This document shows positions 1 to 12,240 of a stretch of DNA of 64,000 nt, piece by piece. The notes beneath the pieces are model-generated. The model was given only the letters and a program-made list of their open reading frames with translations, had not been told where the DNA came from and searched no databases. Origin of the DNA: Amaranthus tricolor (lineage: Eukaryota; Streptophyta; Magnoliopsida; Caryophyllales; Amaranthaceae); the NCBI RefSeq assembly GCF_026212465.1, contig NC_080050.1, positions 31,615,570 to 31,679,569 on the forward strand, in the 5' to 3' direction. How positions within the stretch are numbered: the stretch's first letter is position 1; every line of letters starts with the position of its first letter. A program made the position numbers and the translations under genes.

Positions 1-1844
1 ATTATGGAATTCATAAAAAACAGTCTCACAAAGACACGTCTCAAAATAAGAAGCCCATATTTTTTTTTCTTTTTAATTTGTATTAATTAGACTTTTTAGC
101 CCATATATCTAATGCGTCTCTCAAAAAGACCATCTCTCATAGCAATTTGTAATAATATATCTAAAAAAAATGGTTTTGTGTTTTGTCGGTGGGCCAATTA
201 ACTCCTTGTATATTTATTTTTATTGAAATTACTTGAAGGTGGTCCATAAAATCACACAATTAAAACTTTGTTATCTTAATTTATTAATACTGTTTGAACT
301 CATTATCACTGTATTTACTTCCCATCAACTACCCCTTTTCTTTTTTCTAAAAATAATAATATTATATCATGGATTCATTCAATAATTTCTGCATATATTT
401 CTAATGGGTGAAAATCAATTACTCTTTTGTTTGTAAAAAATAATGTCAATTATTTTAATAGCAAAATTTAAATAACAGAGGGGTTAAATGTGACCTAGCT
501 GGTGTACATCTGGAATTTCTGGATCTACCTAAGGAAGTCACAGGCTCAGTAAAAAATAGAAGTACTCCATTTAGTAATATTTAGGGGTGCAAATCATAAA
601 CTAGCCAGCTAGAGACATAATTATTAACAAACTTTTCACTGTTTTGACTGTAAGTTTTATTTTTTTTATTTTTTTATTATTTTTTATTTTTTTATGGGAT
701 TAGAAAATCATAAACAATAAAGGTTATAATTAAAAAAAACAAAATACATAATATTAAAATAAATAAAATAAAAAAAAATCAAATAAAAATATTAAAAACC
801 CACCTATAGAATAGAGATAGTGAGACACATAAGAGTGATTAACTATTTTCTTAAATAACTAATATTTACCTATACGGTTGTACATTTTCTTATGAGATTG
901 CTTGAAAAAGAGAAGGTTCTATGAAAATTAAACTCATGGTCTAATATGATAAAACTAAGGAGTATTAAGTACTTAAATTGAAATAAAATACGATTTTTGA
1001 CAGTAAATTTCAAGTATTTATCTTATGTATATTTTATTCAAATAATTTATTTTCAATGTAATGGAAAAATTTTATTAAAATGTAAAACTCCTATTGGAAA
1101 AAATTAGGAAGAACATTGCAAAAAAAAAAAAAAAAAATTAGGAAAAACATTTGTTATTCCTAATTCTATCAAAAGCTTATACGTTCGACAAAATCAAAAT
1201 TCGTTCGTTAACTCTTGATAGACTCATATAATATGTTTATACACTTCATCATGCTTATTACACGAGAGCCTTATATAGTATTGATAGAACACAATTATTT
1301 TTCATATGTGATACTTAATATTCAACTTGAAATTTAGGGTAAATTGTAATCAAATTCATAACTTAGGCAGCTAATGAATATCATATTAAAAAATCAACTC
1401 AACTAAAAGATTAAGCTCATAGTTATACGCTTTTATCATAGTAACTTGCCTTCTACACACAATACATTTTTAATTTTTACAATTATTTTATCTCACTCAT
1501 TTTGCATCATTTAAATGAATTAGCTTTTATATCGTAATTTAAAATGATACAAAATGGGCAAAATAAATATTATTTTATAGCATGTATCCTAAACAAAATG
1601 TAGTTTATTTAGCTTTGAGAGATATTAATATAATGTAGGCCATTGAAGTTGTTTCATAAAAGTACCATCCATCTTTAAAGCCCTGACATCACATTTATAT
1701 CCCAAAATTAAAATTTGAATCCCGTAAGCCAACGACCAAGTACCCAAAAATTTAATTTCTTATAACACTTTTTGGTACAAAATAAAAATAAAAAAATCAT
1801 CAATTTAGCACAAAATAAAGATAACAACCCTATAATTTAGTTAC
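1..1844. other. AT-rich sequence, intron or downstream of C2H2 gene
   Basis: Very AT-rich with A and T homopolymers (for example 660-696 and 1119-1137). No reading frame resembling the missing C-terminal half of the neighbouring C2H2 protein was found on the minus strand, so this is either a long third intron or the gene is interrupted here. No RNA gene or clear transposon end was recognised. Confidence 0.5.
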
Positions 1845-3094
1845 CTGCATGTCTAACTGCTTGATGATGCTCCAAACTCTCAATCTTTGGAAATATTTCT
1901 CCACAATGAGGGCATGCACATACAGTTGACCTTGGTATTATTGGGTACCTATATTTTTCAATTTTCATCATTTAACTAATCCAACAATTCATAATTAAAC
2001 CAAATTTATAAACTTTTGTTAATTATTGGAGTACTTACTAAACCAATCATAGTATAGTATTAAAAAACTTTGGTAATTTACTTGGATTCTTATCTTTATA
2101 TGGCGAAGCGAATATAATGAAGGTGTTTGGCAAATAATGTGGGCAAGTCGATAGGAGTTGCTAATTTCACCAGTTAATTTATTAACTAATTTGATTAATT
2201 AATTTGAACACACTGATGAGAATAGTTTTGTAAATTAGATGCAAAGTCATAACAAGTTGTTTTAACTAACTAATTTACTAAATATTAGCATTAAATTATC
2301 AACTCATCTGTTTATATCTAAATTATAAGATAAAATTATTAAAAAAAAATTTTTTCAAGAACTTCCAGTATATTATAGGAAAAAAAAAATGTGATAATTG
2401 TAGCTTATAATTAATGTGCTATGTACACTATTAATTTTTCTAATAAATTTTTATTTGTAGAGAAAAATATAGCAATTTAATTGAAAAATAGAAAAATTAA
2501 TTAAAAGCAAGCACACCTGCTAGGATCAATAATCATGTGACACTCATAACACCCAGATAACTTTCTCAAGGGCATTCCTCTAGAAGACACCGAATGTGTA
2601 GTAGCCCCACTAGCACCCGATTTAACCGACCCGGTTAACGACCGACTCGAAACGGAACCCGACCCGGTTTTGCCCCGGTTCAAAAGTCGGGCTTCTTGAC
2701 CCAATGAGCTACTTTCAGGGGAAGAGTTATCTGACCTATGAACCACTCTAGTAGTTCCATGAACCACATCACGAAAACTACACATAGACCCACATGATGA
2801 TGACCCGACTTTAGACGGATCATGAACTCTAGAACCTTCTACTTGTTTACAAGTTAGAAGGTTCTTAAATTGACCCCATGATGATGGGTTATTCTTTGGC
2901 TTTTGGTTGGGTTTCGGTTTCGGGTTTTGTTGGGCTTCTTTTGGGGTCTCCATGGGTAGTTTTTGGTCTTTTTGATGGGTCTTTTTAGGGTGTTTTAGGC
3001 CATGTTTGGTTGTTTTGGGTTTAGAAGTGGAGGAAAGATCTTGGGGAATGAATGTAAGAATACCCATGAAAATAAGACTTAAGAAAATGGTCAT
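1845..3094 (-). CDS. C2H2-like zinc-finger protein, N-terminal part (gene runs off the left edge)
   Basis: Two exons can be joined: 3094-2517 and 1948-1845, with GT donors at 2516-2515 and 1844-1843 and an AG acceptor at 1950-1949. Exon 1 carries a basic Pro/Lys-rich N-terminus, then the blocks CKQVEGSRVHDPS, CSFRDVVHG and SGCYECHMIIDPSR. The join completes Arg and continues YPIIPRSTVCACPHCG, EIFPKIESLEHHQAVRHA. This gives one C2H2-type finger (C-x2-C then H-x4-H) in the context of the plant family that includes Arabidopsis At1g75710. That family normally continues with a conserved C-terminal region after the finger, which is absent from 1-1844. Start chosen: the ATG at 3094, the only in-frame one upstream of the conserved blocks; the hydrophobic first 17 residues are unusual and the true start could be a later Met. 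Likely nuclear; targets unknown. Family call firm, gene end unknown. Confidence 0.82.
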
Positions 3095-5640
3095 GAAAAA
3101 TTAAAGAAAGGAGAAAATATAAGGGAGTATTTTAGAAGAAGAAAGGCATGTGCATAGTGGAGTGTATTATGGTGTAATGTGTCATACATAAAGGATTGAA
3201 GATGGAAGATATTAAGGAATGCCAAGTAAATAAGTTAGTGGTGGTGGGTCTTAACTTTGAGAAGTTGTTAAGCTAATGGGTGCTCTTACTACATTTTTTA
3301 TTAGCTAAATCTAAGATTTTGTATTAGTTATTATTGGTCCATTTTACTATTTTATAATATTGTCTTATATGATTTCTTTTCTTCTATTTCTATTTTTATT
3401 TTTTTGGGACATTTTTTGTATTTTTAATTTCAAATTTTGTCTATAGATAGTGGATAGACTCTTTAAATTAAAATAAGTATGTCAAATTAAACTCTAATAT
3501 CTATATACTCTAGTTATACATATTTAAAAGCTACAGCTTGAGACGAATTCAACAAGATTCTAGCTATTACGTATATTGTAACTATATTTTCTAGTTAAAG
3601 ATAAATCATTAAAAAAGGTTGAAACAAAAGTTGTGAATAATGGGAATCAAAAATTAACTTGTAATGGTGTAATTATCATACTTTTTATTGAGTTTATTTC
3701 TATGTTTTTCTTTGCCCTATATTATATTTTGACCTTGCTGAATGTTTTTTTTTTGTCATAGTATAATTAAAGAAATAAATGTATAGTGTTAGGGAAAATA
3801 AGTTAAGTAAGATTGATTCTGAGCATGTGTAAGGTGTTCGATCGCATAGGGCCTAAGGTCTTAAATATTAGTTGATACTAATAATTTACATTATTTTTAC
3901 TTTACTTTAGTTATTTATATTTAAATCTCAAATATATATTTTTTTTTTTTTTAAAAAAAAGGATCTTCAATATCTTAGGTCCGCCTCAGGTATACCTAGT
4001 AAATTTTACAAGAGGTTCTCAAAAGTTAAGCAAGGTTGAGAAAAAAAAAGAAGTAGGAAGATTCATGTGGCTAATTAGAGCACATGCTAACTTACAAGTA
4101 CTTCTACTATTATTAGACTTAAAACTCTTTTAAGTACTACGTTCGTTAAAATTCAAGCTCTATGCAATAACTAATAATTATTGTTCAAGGAAAGTGGTAA
4201 AAGAATCTTACATGTTACGAGTAGTCAACTATAATACTAGCTCGTTAATATTTTTTTTTTTGCATATTTACATTAAATATTTTATTTTTTTATTTGGTAA
4301 ATTTTTTCTTTACTTATTCAATTATATGGAATTAATTCAACTATTTAAAATTATCATTTTTTTCCCAAACTTATTCTTTTATGTGATTCTATGTGATTGT
4401 CTTATTTTTTTCTTAAATTTAATAAATTATCAAATGTGACATTTAATTGTAAAAGAGAGTCTTAAGTTAAGTAATTGAATTAGTAGTAGAATTTGTGTCT
4501 CATATCTATAAATTAAGATCAAATCACAATAGGTGCACCTTAGAGTTTAATGGTGGAGAACTCTATCCATCATAGTCGAGTATTACTTCATCGGTCCCTA
4601 TGACTACAAAAAAATAGATTTTAACACAAACATTAAAAAAAAGCAAAAAGAGAAATTAATCCTTCATATATCAAATTCGAATTTTTATATAAAAATAAAT
4701 AAATTTCTTAACAAGTGGGCTAATTCATTCTTCATGTTTAAATGTATATAAATTCTTATATGAGACGGTCTCACTATAAAACATGCTTTATATTGCGTTA
4801 AATATGAAAATAATAGAAATTTTTAACTTATAAACTTTTTGTTTTGAGGGCGAGATAATACGATACAAAAGTGCTTAGGTAAATGTGTATAATGGATTTG
4901 ATGTAATTACTCCGTATATAATTCGATAACATCAACCAAAAAACTCATAAAGTGGGTGGCAAGTGGTAAATTGGATTTATTTATTATAAGAAGCCATGAT
5001 GAAAACAACCATAGAAAGCTGTTGTGGGATCAACTTATCCAAGTATCAAACGGTTGGATATCGAATAATCTTACTTACCTTTTTGTATATTTTGTGATAA
5101 TTATAGAACTTTTATAAGATTTGAAAATAATATCATATTTCATTATCATAATAATAATATTAATTAGATATTTAGATGGGATTATTATTTAATGTGTAAT
5201 TTGTCTTTACGTATTTGATTGGAAGCTGGAATTGGTGGCTTAGGCTCATCTAATAGTCATATATAGAAGACAAGACGCTTCCATTTCGCTGACAGAGTGA
5301 GAAATAAAACTAGCTAGAAAATCCTTACGAACAATATTTTTGATATAGATAATGAAAATCGAGCTTTGTTGGACTGTCATAAAGATGAAAGAAAAAATTC
5401 TTAAATAGTCTAGCTCTCAACCAATAGCTAACTAGACTGACCTATAATTTTGCCGAAAAAGTAAAAGATAAAGCATTCAACTTTTATTTATAAAAAGGAA
5501 ATAATCAAACCTTTGAATAGAGAGAAATCAAAATTAAACATCTATTACAAAAATAAAAAACAAGAGCATTTAATTTGTAGACAAATCCATAATTTATAAC
5601 GTTTGTGCAATTCTAATAGCCTTATATATATATATGTGAA
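3095..5640. other. intergenic, upstream of the C2H2 gene
   Basis: AT-rich sequence with no supported gene. The only long frame (4194-4439, plus strand) is Phe/Leu/Ile-rich low-complexity translation of T-rich DNA. A copy of the GAGACGGTCTCAC-ended element lies near 4752-4858. The 3095-3300 stretch presumably holds the C2H2 promoter and leader, but no core element could be assigned. Confidence 0.5.
4752..4858. mobile_element. short MITE-like element with GAGACGGTCTCAC end (copy A)
   Basis: The left end reads TTATATGAGACGGTCTCAC. The body resembles the copies at 13209, 16706, 22352 and 39341: a TTTATATT-like stretch, then a reversed form of the 'yy-aacttt-taatttatgggc' block. The right end (GGGCGAGATAAT) is degraded, so borders are approximate. 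Confidence 0.45.
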
Positions 5641-5646
5641 GAAATT

Positions 5647-5912
5647 CAAGTGAAAATCATCCTTATATGAGAACTGTGAGAACCATAAAAAGGTGTTACT
5701 TTTTATATAAAAAGGTGTTACTTCTCGAAAAAAATGTGTTACTTTGCATTTATATTTTTTTTCTAAAAGTTACACTTTTTGGTAAGAAATACCATATTTG
5801 TTTAAAAACAAAAGTAACACATTTTTTGTGCAAAACTAACACCTTTTCTGTAAAAAGATAACACATTTTTTTATTTTCACAGTTCTCATATAAGCTTGGT
5901 TTTCACTGAAAC
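5647..5912. mobile_element. fold-back / long-TIR non-autonomous element
   Basis: The left arm (5647-5680) contains AGTGAAAATCATCC then TTATATGAGAACTGTGAG. The right arm (5880-5912), read on the minus strand, gives CAGTGAAAACCAAGC then TTATATGAGAACTGTGA. Inside are several copies of a GGTGTTACTTTT-like motif, in forward orientation on the left and inverted on the right, so most of the element can fold on itself. TA microsatellites flank both sides, which hides any target duplication. No coding capacity; the 64-aa frame inside is a by-product of the repeats. Confidence 0.7.
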
Positions 5913-5915
5913 TTG

Positions 5916-5947
<32 letters not shown>

Positions 5948-6028
5948 GCAAGGCAATAATTATATTAGAAAGGTGGTTACATTTAGCTATATTTATCCAC
6001 CAGATAAACTACCTATTAAGCTATTACT

Positions 6029-6153
6029 AATAAATATAAAGAAGCAGTGGGATTTAGCTTACTAATCACTAAATATATTTATTTTATTTGTCCATTTTAC
6101 GTTTATCACTAATCACTAAATATAAAGAAGCAGTGGGATTTAGCTTACTAATA
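6029..6153. repeat. direct duplication of about 35 bp
   Basis: The block TAAATATAAAGAAGCAGTGG followed by GATTTAGCTTACTAAT occurs at about 6031-6066 and again at about 6117-6153, separated by a spacer that also repeats CACTAAATAT. It looks like a recent local duplication in intergenic DNA. Confidence 0.75.
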
Positions 6154-6989
6154 AATAGATAGTTTAAGTAAGTTTTTTTTTTTTTTTTGGGTTTAAGTTG
6201 GACAAGTACCTCATTTTACGTTTTATTGGGTGCACGAATGGTACTTAAGTTGTTTAATTAATTAGTAGGAAGTGATATCTTAAATGTTGGGAGTTGTTCT
6301 TCTCTTTAATGCTTCTTTTGACTCAAAGTTGTGTTCACTTTGTTAAATTCTTAGTTCACATTTTGTTATACTCACTGTAATTAATGAATGCATCAGTCAA
6401 TAGTGGTAGGTTCTAACTTTTATTTATAGATTTTTTAGAGTATAAAAGGTTAAGAAAATTTAGAACTTGAACAAATTACCCTTTGATAAATCCTTTTGTA
6501 AATCATTTCCAAAAGATAATAGCTAGAGTACGGTATTGTATCAAATTAGAGCTGTTTATTGGATTTTTGGATTGATTTCAGACTATATGTTTATAGTCAA
6601 TTTAAAATTAAATCTTGAGTTTATATTAATTTTACGTAATTGTAAATCTATTTTTAAAGTCGTGTCAAATTAGATATAATTATAAGGTAAAGTAAATATT
6701 AAATCATCGAGTTTATTATCAATGAACAATGAGCTTCTAAGACCGTATTTATATATAAGAAGCAGTTTTTTATGTGTTTGAAGATGTTATCTTTTATTGC
6801 TTTTAACAATAAGTTATTAAAAAAAAATTGTTCATCTCTTGAAATCTCTTATTTTTTAAAAAAAGTTTGTAACCCCTTTTAAGTTTTTACTCAAGACTCT
6901 ACATAAATTTATTTAAATTTTTCCTCCCAACATTATGGGACAAAGTATTTATAATTTAAATTTGTCCTATATAAATGGTTTAAGATAGT

Positions 6990-7266
6990 TACATAACATA
7001 TTATGGAATCTCAACTATCAACTTAAGTTTTTATTTTAATTGTTTTGTTTCTTAGCAGTTAGCATGTTAGTGAAAGCTTAGGTGACGAGTTTGATTCTCA
7101 TCTAATTCTCCTTTTCAGTCGAATTATTTAGTGTTAAGTATGAAGAAAGTCTATATAACTCCCGTGTTTGGGGGCAAATAGAGTATATACTATAAATTAT
7201 ATAATACTATTATATTATATAATCTCAATTATTAGCTTAAACTTTTGGTTTAATTAGTTAATTGAG
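6990..7266 (+). mobile_element. TRIM-like miniature LTR element relic (copy 1)
   Basis: Two diverged direct repeats, AATCTCAACTATCAACTTAAG (from about 7008) and AATCTCAATTATTAGCTTAAAC (from about 7221), flank a short interior. The interior includes GAATTATTTAGTGTTAAGTATGAAGAAAG (7120-7150), which matches the interior of the element at 11291-11546. Size and layout fit a non-coding terminal-repeat retrotransposon in miniature. Both ends are degraded. Confidence 0.5.
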
Positions 7267-8765
7267 AAATTCGATCCCGTTGTAGTGCATTAGTTGATTT
7301 GTTAATGAAAGTTGTAGCTAATTAGTTGATGAGATAATTGTCCTTAATCCATTAATTAGCTAAAGATTATATATAAATAAAAAAGATGGTGGAGAAAGTG
7401 TTGAACCCCACAAATGGAAAACCAGATAATGATTTGATGCGAAAATAAATGTAGTTGTTGATTTTGAAAGGGAACAAAAGCATGAAGATGATCATACAAA
7501 ATAATCCTTTATGCTTCTTTTTGTCCTTCCCATAATTTTTGTTGGTACTTCGTAATACTAATTACATTGCATTTAATTTTGAATTTGAAATTTCATAATA
7601 ATTATGTATAAAGCAACTTTTTCTAAGTGGCTAACCAAAAACAACAGTCACATAAAAATGTGAAGATTTTCATGATCTTGTCCTCTTTATATATTTTTAC
7701 ATCAATTAACTTTTAGCCACTGCAAAAGTTTTTCTGCATTTCTTTATGCATGAGGCCATGAGGGTGATGTTGAAATAAAATTCACACAAGGATCCGATTA
7801 CGAATGACAGGCGACTATAATTTAAAAAGTTTTACACTGTATTCATACAAGTTGAAATGAATGTATATCAGTTTGATAGATAGTGGATGGGTGTAACCGT
7901 ATAAATATGATAAGTCTGACCGGCTATGAATTGTAAGTAGGTGGTTGGTACAAGGACATACCCACTCCATACCCACCTGCTCCGTTCGAATACCCACCCG
8001 CCTTGCCTCCATAATACACTAATTTATAATACTTTTATACTCATAATATTATTATTGAAAAAAAATTAATGAAAATTTTCAAAAAAGCTTGGTTAAAAGT
8101 TTTCTATGTTTTTGAGCTATGGATAAAATCTTTTCTTCAATATGAAGTTTAAAACTTTAATTTAGTAATTGATATCATGAATTATTCACTGTTAAGGAGT
8201 ATCAATTTTATCTTATTGACAAAACATGTTTTAGATAAATTAGAAATACAAATTAATTTATAAGGAATGGTTGATATAATGCACAAATAACAAGAACATG
8301 AGTGCAAAGTGGATATAATTGTGATTTGTATATCAAGGTAGCTATAATAAGTGCGTGGGTGGAGATAAATTTAAATACATAGTCAGTTGGACAAATATGT
8401 GTATGAAATTTGAGAATATGTGAATTGCTGAATTTTTTATTATTCGGAAAGCCCATTTATCAAAATGAACATTGGACTTGAGGCTTTTGGACTGGCTTGA
8501 TCAGTCAACAAGTTTCCCAACCAAGAGGCCAATTACCATACAACGCCATAACAACACCATACCATGGCTAATGAGATCAGAGAAATCAAGATAAGAAACG
8601 ATTTATTTTCTTTTGTTGAGAAGGCAAGTAACAAATATACAACATGAACCTCCCCCTAGCTTTCCCACCTTTATATTTTCATATTAAATAAATACATGGT
8701 GCATATCCAACATACAGCTAGTTTACTAACATTTGAAAAGGAGAATGAAGTGTGGCACAAGTCGT
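7267..8765. other. intergenic, downstream of the HVA22-like gene
   Basis: AT-rich sequence with two short minus-strand frames (7815-8012 and 8253-8456) that show no family features and no splice or start context. The last roughly 100 bases probably contain the HVA22-like 3' UTR. Nothing else recognised. Confidence 0.5.
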
Positions 8766-11167
8766 TTATTTCGTTACAGTGGACCTGGTCTTCCTCAATC
8801 TTCCTCGGGTTACTCGAATAGTTTCTTCCATTACTGTATCTTCTGGAGGTGCTGAACGCTTTGCTGGTGATTTTTCAGCGGTGAAAGCTGTAACAATCTG
8901 AGCGGAATCAGCATTGTTAATTGTTGATTGGCTAGAACACTTGGGTCCATGAGGCATTGACACCAACTTCTTTAGAGTACTTGGGGCTGGTGAAGGGGGT
9001 GCAGAAGCAGATGTTTCTTTGGTAGAGGTGGGCTCCTCTTCCATCTCTTGGTCTTCACTGGAAGATGTGCTTGAAGTAGGAGACATAGGCTCTTCGTCTT
9101 GTACCTGTGTTGTAGCTTGCACTTTTGTTACTGGATCAGCAGCAGCAGTAGCAATAGAATCAGCATCAGCAGCAGTAGCAGTAGCATTAACATCAGCAGC
9201 AGTAGCAGCAGCCGCAGCCGCAGTAGCAGCATTAGCAGGAGCAGGAACAATTTTAGCAGCAGCAGTAGCAGCAGCCGCAGCCGCAGTAGCAGCATTAGCA
9301 GAAGCAGGAACAATTTTAGCAGCAGCAGCTGTAGCAGTGTCTCTGGTAGCAGCAGGAGGTTGCTGGGTTTTTCTTGCTGGATGCTGTGGCTACAATTGAG
9401 TCATAGATGTATAGAAAAAGGTGCAAATTAGTACTTAATGAGCTTAAGATTGAGATTGCTGTGACAAGAATTACAATATATGCCTTTTTCTGGAACCAGA
9501 ACGATGCAAGCACATTTCAAAAGCAACCTAAAAAGAGATGAACACGCACTGCTAATTACCTTAGAAAGTACATTAAAACACATTTGGAATGTACTTTCTA
9601 TAGAAGCATCAAAAGGCAGAATAAAAATTTGTTTAATCTCAAGTCCTAAACATAGCTCATCACATACTACCCAGAGCAATCAGGAAAATTTCCTACAGAA
9701 CCTAGAGGAAAAGTATTTTGTAAAATTAAGCATTCAAGTTCAAGTATCCTCATAATTCCGAAAATCAGAAAAAGATGCAAAGAACAGTTGATGAGATCTG
9801 AAAGCTTATAAGTGCCATATCACCACATCAAACTGTCAAAAATCGATAAAGGATCACAATATCAAAATGAACTGAAGAACAATAGTCCAGCTCTAGCATG
9901 TACTGGGCCGATATTTATCATTGAAATGGAGGGTTAAGATCATAAGGTCTACACGACCTTTCCCACATAGTCACATAGTAATCTTCTGGCAGTTGCAGCT
10001 AGGTCCTATATTCTTATCAAATTGATTATGGATTCATCAGGCGAATCGTTTTTCTTGATGACCCAGACACAAATTAACAACATCAAACATGTTGCTATAA
10101 ACCTATAGTACTGTCTCGTGAAAGTATAATGCTGGTCAAAGAGAGGAGATGAACCTGTCTAGCACGAGGCCTTGGGGTGGACTGCGATGCAACATACTGC
10201 AAAACTTCAAAAATTCTCGTCTGACCATAGCTGGCTGCCATATGACAATACATGTAAGCCAAATCCCCAGCCCTCGTCCTTAATTCCAGTAAGTTGCGAT
10301 CAATTTCGGTCTCATGCTTTGAAACATACGGTTTAAGGAAGGAATCATAAACATATGTTGTTCCCTGGAACAGAATAATCCGTCACATAAGAACAACTTC
10401 ACATCCATTGACAGCGTACACAAACATTAGACAACCAACTATAAAATCTATATGGCTCATATCATTACCTTTGTCCTAGGGTACCACAAGAATATTATAA
10501 ACGCCAATTTAGCCTCACTGTACATCGGAACCCTGTAAAGAAGAAAGGTTCCAAAACATTCCTATTTAAAGCAAGCTGTGACATAATATAAAATCAAAGG
10601 AAAAGTTCCTGACCACTTACCATGAAACAAAGGCGTCGCTAAACCTCTCCATGACCGTCATTACAGCTACTAAAATCCTGAAATCGTCCCAAATTTTTCG
10701 ATATGAAATTCACTAATGAAACAAAATTCCTTACTAAAACATTTGCGCTTCTCATTCATGTGAAGTTGCACATGATTACAATCAATCGTTAGTCTATAAC
10801 AAGTAAAACCTCTTTGTTATTACAAGGTACGGTTGCATTTATCCAATCCCCCAATTCCTCTACAAAGAAATCACTTGGAATTGGGATAATCGCATGTTGT
10901 TGTAAATAGAATGACAAAAACAAAAGACGGCAACTCAAACTAGTTTATACCAGTATTGGCACCAAAAACGGAGTTGCTCTATGTCCGGTTTATTCCTCTC
11001 CAATGTTTTAAAACACTCATAAGCTGGACATACATATCCAAAAATCATCCTGCAAACAGAAGTATAACATCATTAGTCATTTAATTCACTCGAAATCAAA
11101 ACCACGGGATATAAGAGTTTTTCTCGGTAACTTACACAAGTCCTCTGGAGAGAAAGCACCCAATCAT
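8766..11167 (-). CDS. HVA22-like protein (TB2/DP1/HVA22 family, i/j type)
   Basis: Six coding exons join in frame: 11167-11136, 11049-10951, 10677-10621, 10532-10469, 10364-10155 and 9389-8766; 1086 nt, 361 aa. The start MIGCFLSRGLV and the order GYVCPAYECFKTLE, FWCQYW, DAFVSWVPMYSEAK, IIFLWYPRT, GTTYVYDSFLKP and SYGQTRIFEVLQYVASQSTPRPR follow plant HVA22-like i/j proteins. The family consists of reticulon/REEP-like membrane proteins that shape the ER through hydrophobic hairpins; some members respond to ABA or stress. The long hydrophilic tail is specific to this subgroup and ends with the conserved MEETIRVTRGRLRKTRS. Between them exon 6 has an unusual Ala/Thr tract built on a 63-bp duplication, making this protein longer than its Arabidopsis relatives (about 300 aa). 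Function in this plant is inferred from family. Confidence 0.94.
9198..9326 (-). repeat. 63-bp tandem duplication in HVA22-like exon 6 (Ala-rich tract)
   Basis: Plus-strand AGTAGCAGCAGCCGCAGCCG begins at 9201 and again at 9264, a 63-bp step (21 codons), with only about one base change across the unit. In the gene frame (minus strand) each unit encodes mostly Ala with Thr plus a KIVPA block. The duplication keeps frame and sits in a run of GCT/ACT codons, so slippage or unequal exchange is the likely origin. Confidence 0.9.
10810..10916 (+). mobile_element. SINE 3' part in HVA22-like intron
   Basis: ACCTCTTTGTTATTACAAGG, TACGGTTGCAT, then a C-rich block, AAATCACTTGGAATTGGG and a terminal TGTTGTTG are the order seen in tRNA-derived plant SINE 3' regions. 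It lies in the intron between coding exons 2 and 3, antisense to the gene. The 5' tRNA-like head was not found, so this is probably truncated. Confidence 0.6.
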
Positions 11168-12240
11168 TTTGTTTCCTGAAACATACAAGAAACCAAATGC
11201 CATTAAAAAATCAACCGTAAGTCACATCACAAATTAGGGAGCTTTTATCTGTGTCACTATATATTCATCAAAACCTGCAATCAGCAATTATCTAAACCTT
11301 AAATATTAAGTTTTTGCTTGAATTGGTTTTTTGACATGGTATTAGAGCCAACATGATAAGAGATCGCGAATTTAAATCTTAACCACCTCTCATTTAAAGT
11401 AGAATTATTTAGCGTCAGGTATAAAGAGAGTTTGTGCTGTGTCCACACTTCTAAAGGTCTTTCTTGAAGGGAGCGCGTTAGAGTATATAACATACGTGGT
11501 CCTCAACCATCAGCTTTAAGCTTTTGGTTGAGTTGGTTCCTTAACAACCGTATCAATCCAAAATGTAATTCAAATCAAGCAGAAATCTATAATGATGACA
11601 ATTATATAAGCTAATGAGCTACAACGGAAAATTTTTAATTGTCAATCACATCAAAATGTATTGTGCCAACTGCCAAGTCTCTTTTTATGAAGATTCATGA
11701 TTAATTTCTGTGTTCGATACATCAACTTGAAGAAAAACAGAACATCACATCATTTGATGCTTAAATTAAAAAATATACTCATGATTTATCAAAAAATTAA
11801 ATGAAATGGAAAGAATTACAAATAAAGCACACTGAGCAATGCGTATACATATAATCTAGGAATAAAAGCATGAAAGTTCAAAAATGTAGCTTGAAAATTC
11901 TAATAAACGAGGTCAAAATAGCAAAAGTTTATGATAATTATTTACAAATGAAATTCAGAGAAGCAATTCATCGAATTCGAAAAAAAAAAAAAAAACGATT
12001 GCAAGAAGACAAATAAAATAATTAGGGAAAATACAAATTTAAAAATGAATTCGCACCTTTGTAGAGTATTCTCCGCGACTATTGAAATGAAAAATACAAG
12101 GAAGAAGTGAAAGAGAAAAATGGAAGACTTCAATCTCCGCCGAAGAGCTACGGCGAACCGTTGCAAAGCCGGCGGAGTGAGTGAGAGGAGAAAGAAAGGT
12201 ATGGGAAGAGAGAACTCTGTTTTTGTTAGGAATATGCTAT
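11168..12240 (-). other. 5' leader exon and leader intron of the HVA22-like gene
   Basis: Just upstream of the ATG (11167), minus strand, there is an acceptor TTTCAG at 11181-11176, so the first coding exon starts at 11175. A matching donor CAAAG/GTGCG puts the end of a leader exon at 12057. The leader exon, about 12058-12230, is CT-rich and GC-richer than its surroundings, as plant 5' UTRs often are. The transcription start was not identified. Confidence 0.6.
11291..11546 (+). mobile_element. TRIM-like miniature LTR element (copy 2, in leader intron)
   Basis: A left repeat ends in TTGACA at 11336, directly followed by TGGTATTAGAGCCA (11337-11350), close to a primer-binding site for initiator tRNA-Met. 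A right repeat at 11477-11546 (GTTAGAGTATATAAC ... TGGTTGAGTTGGTTCCTTAACA) resembles the left one (TTTTTGCTTGAATTGGTTTTTTGACA). The interior GAATTATTTAGCGTCAGGTATAAAGAGAG is shared with the relic at 6990-7266. No coding capacity. The layout is typical of TRIM elements. Confidence 0.6.

Noticed and set aside
4194..4439. 81-aa plus-strand open frame
   Set aside because: Composition is Phe/Leu/Ile/Tyr from T-rich DNA, with no domain, splice context or family resemblance.
9019..9431. Ala-rich and Ser/Arg-rich plus-strand frames and a Leu-rich minus-strand frame over the HVA22 tail
   Set aside because: All are other frames of the GCT/GCA repeat in HVA22-like exon 6.
11942..12166. 74-aa minus-strand frame in the HVA22-like leader
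   Set aside because: It crosses the leader exon/intron border and is Phe-rich; no sign of a protein-coding role.
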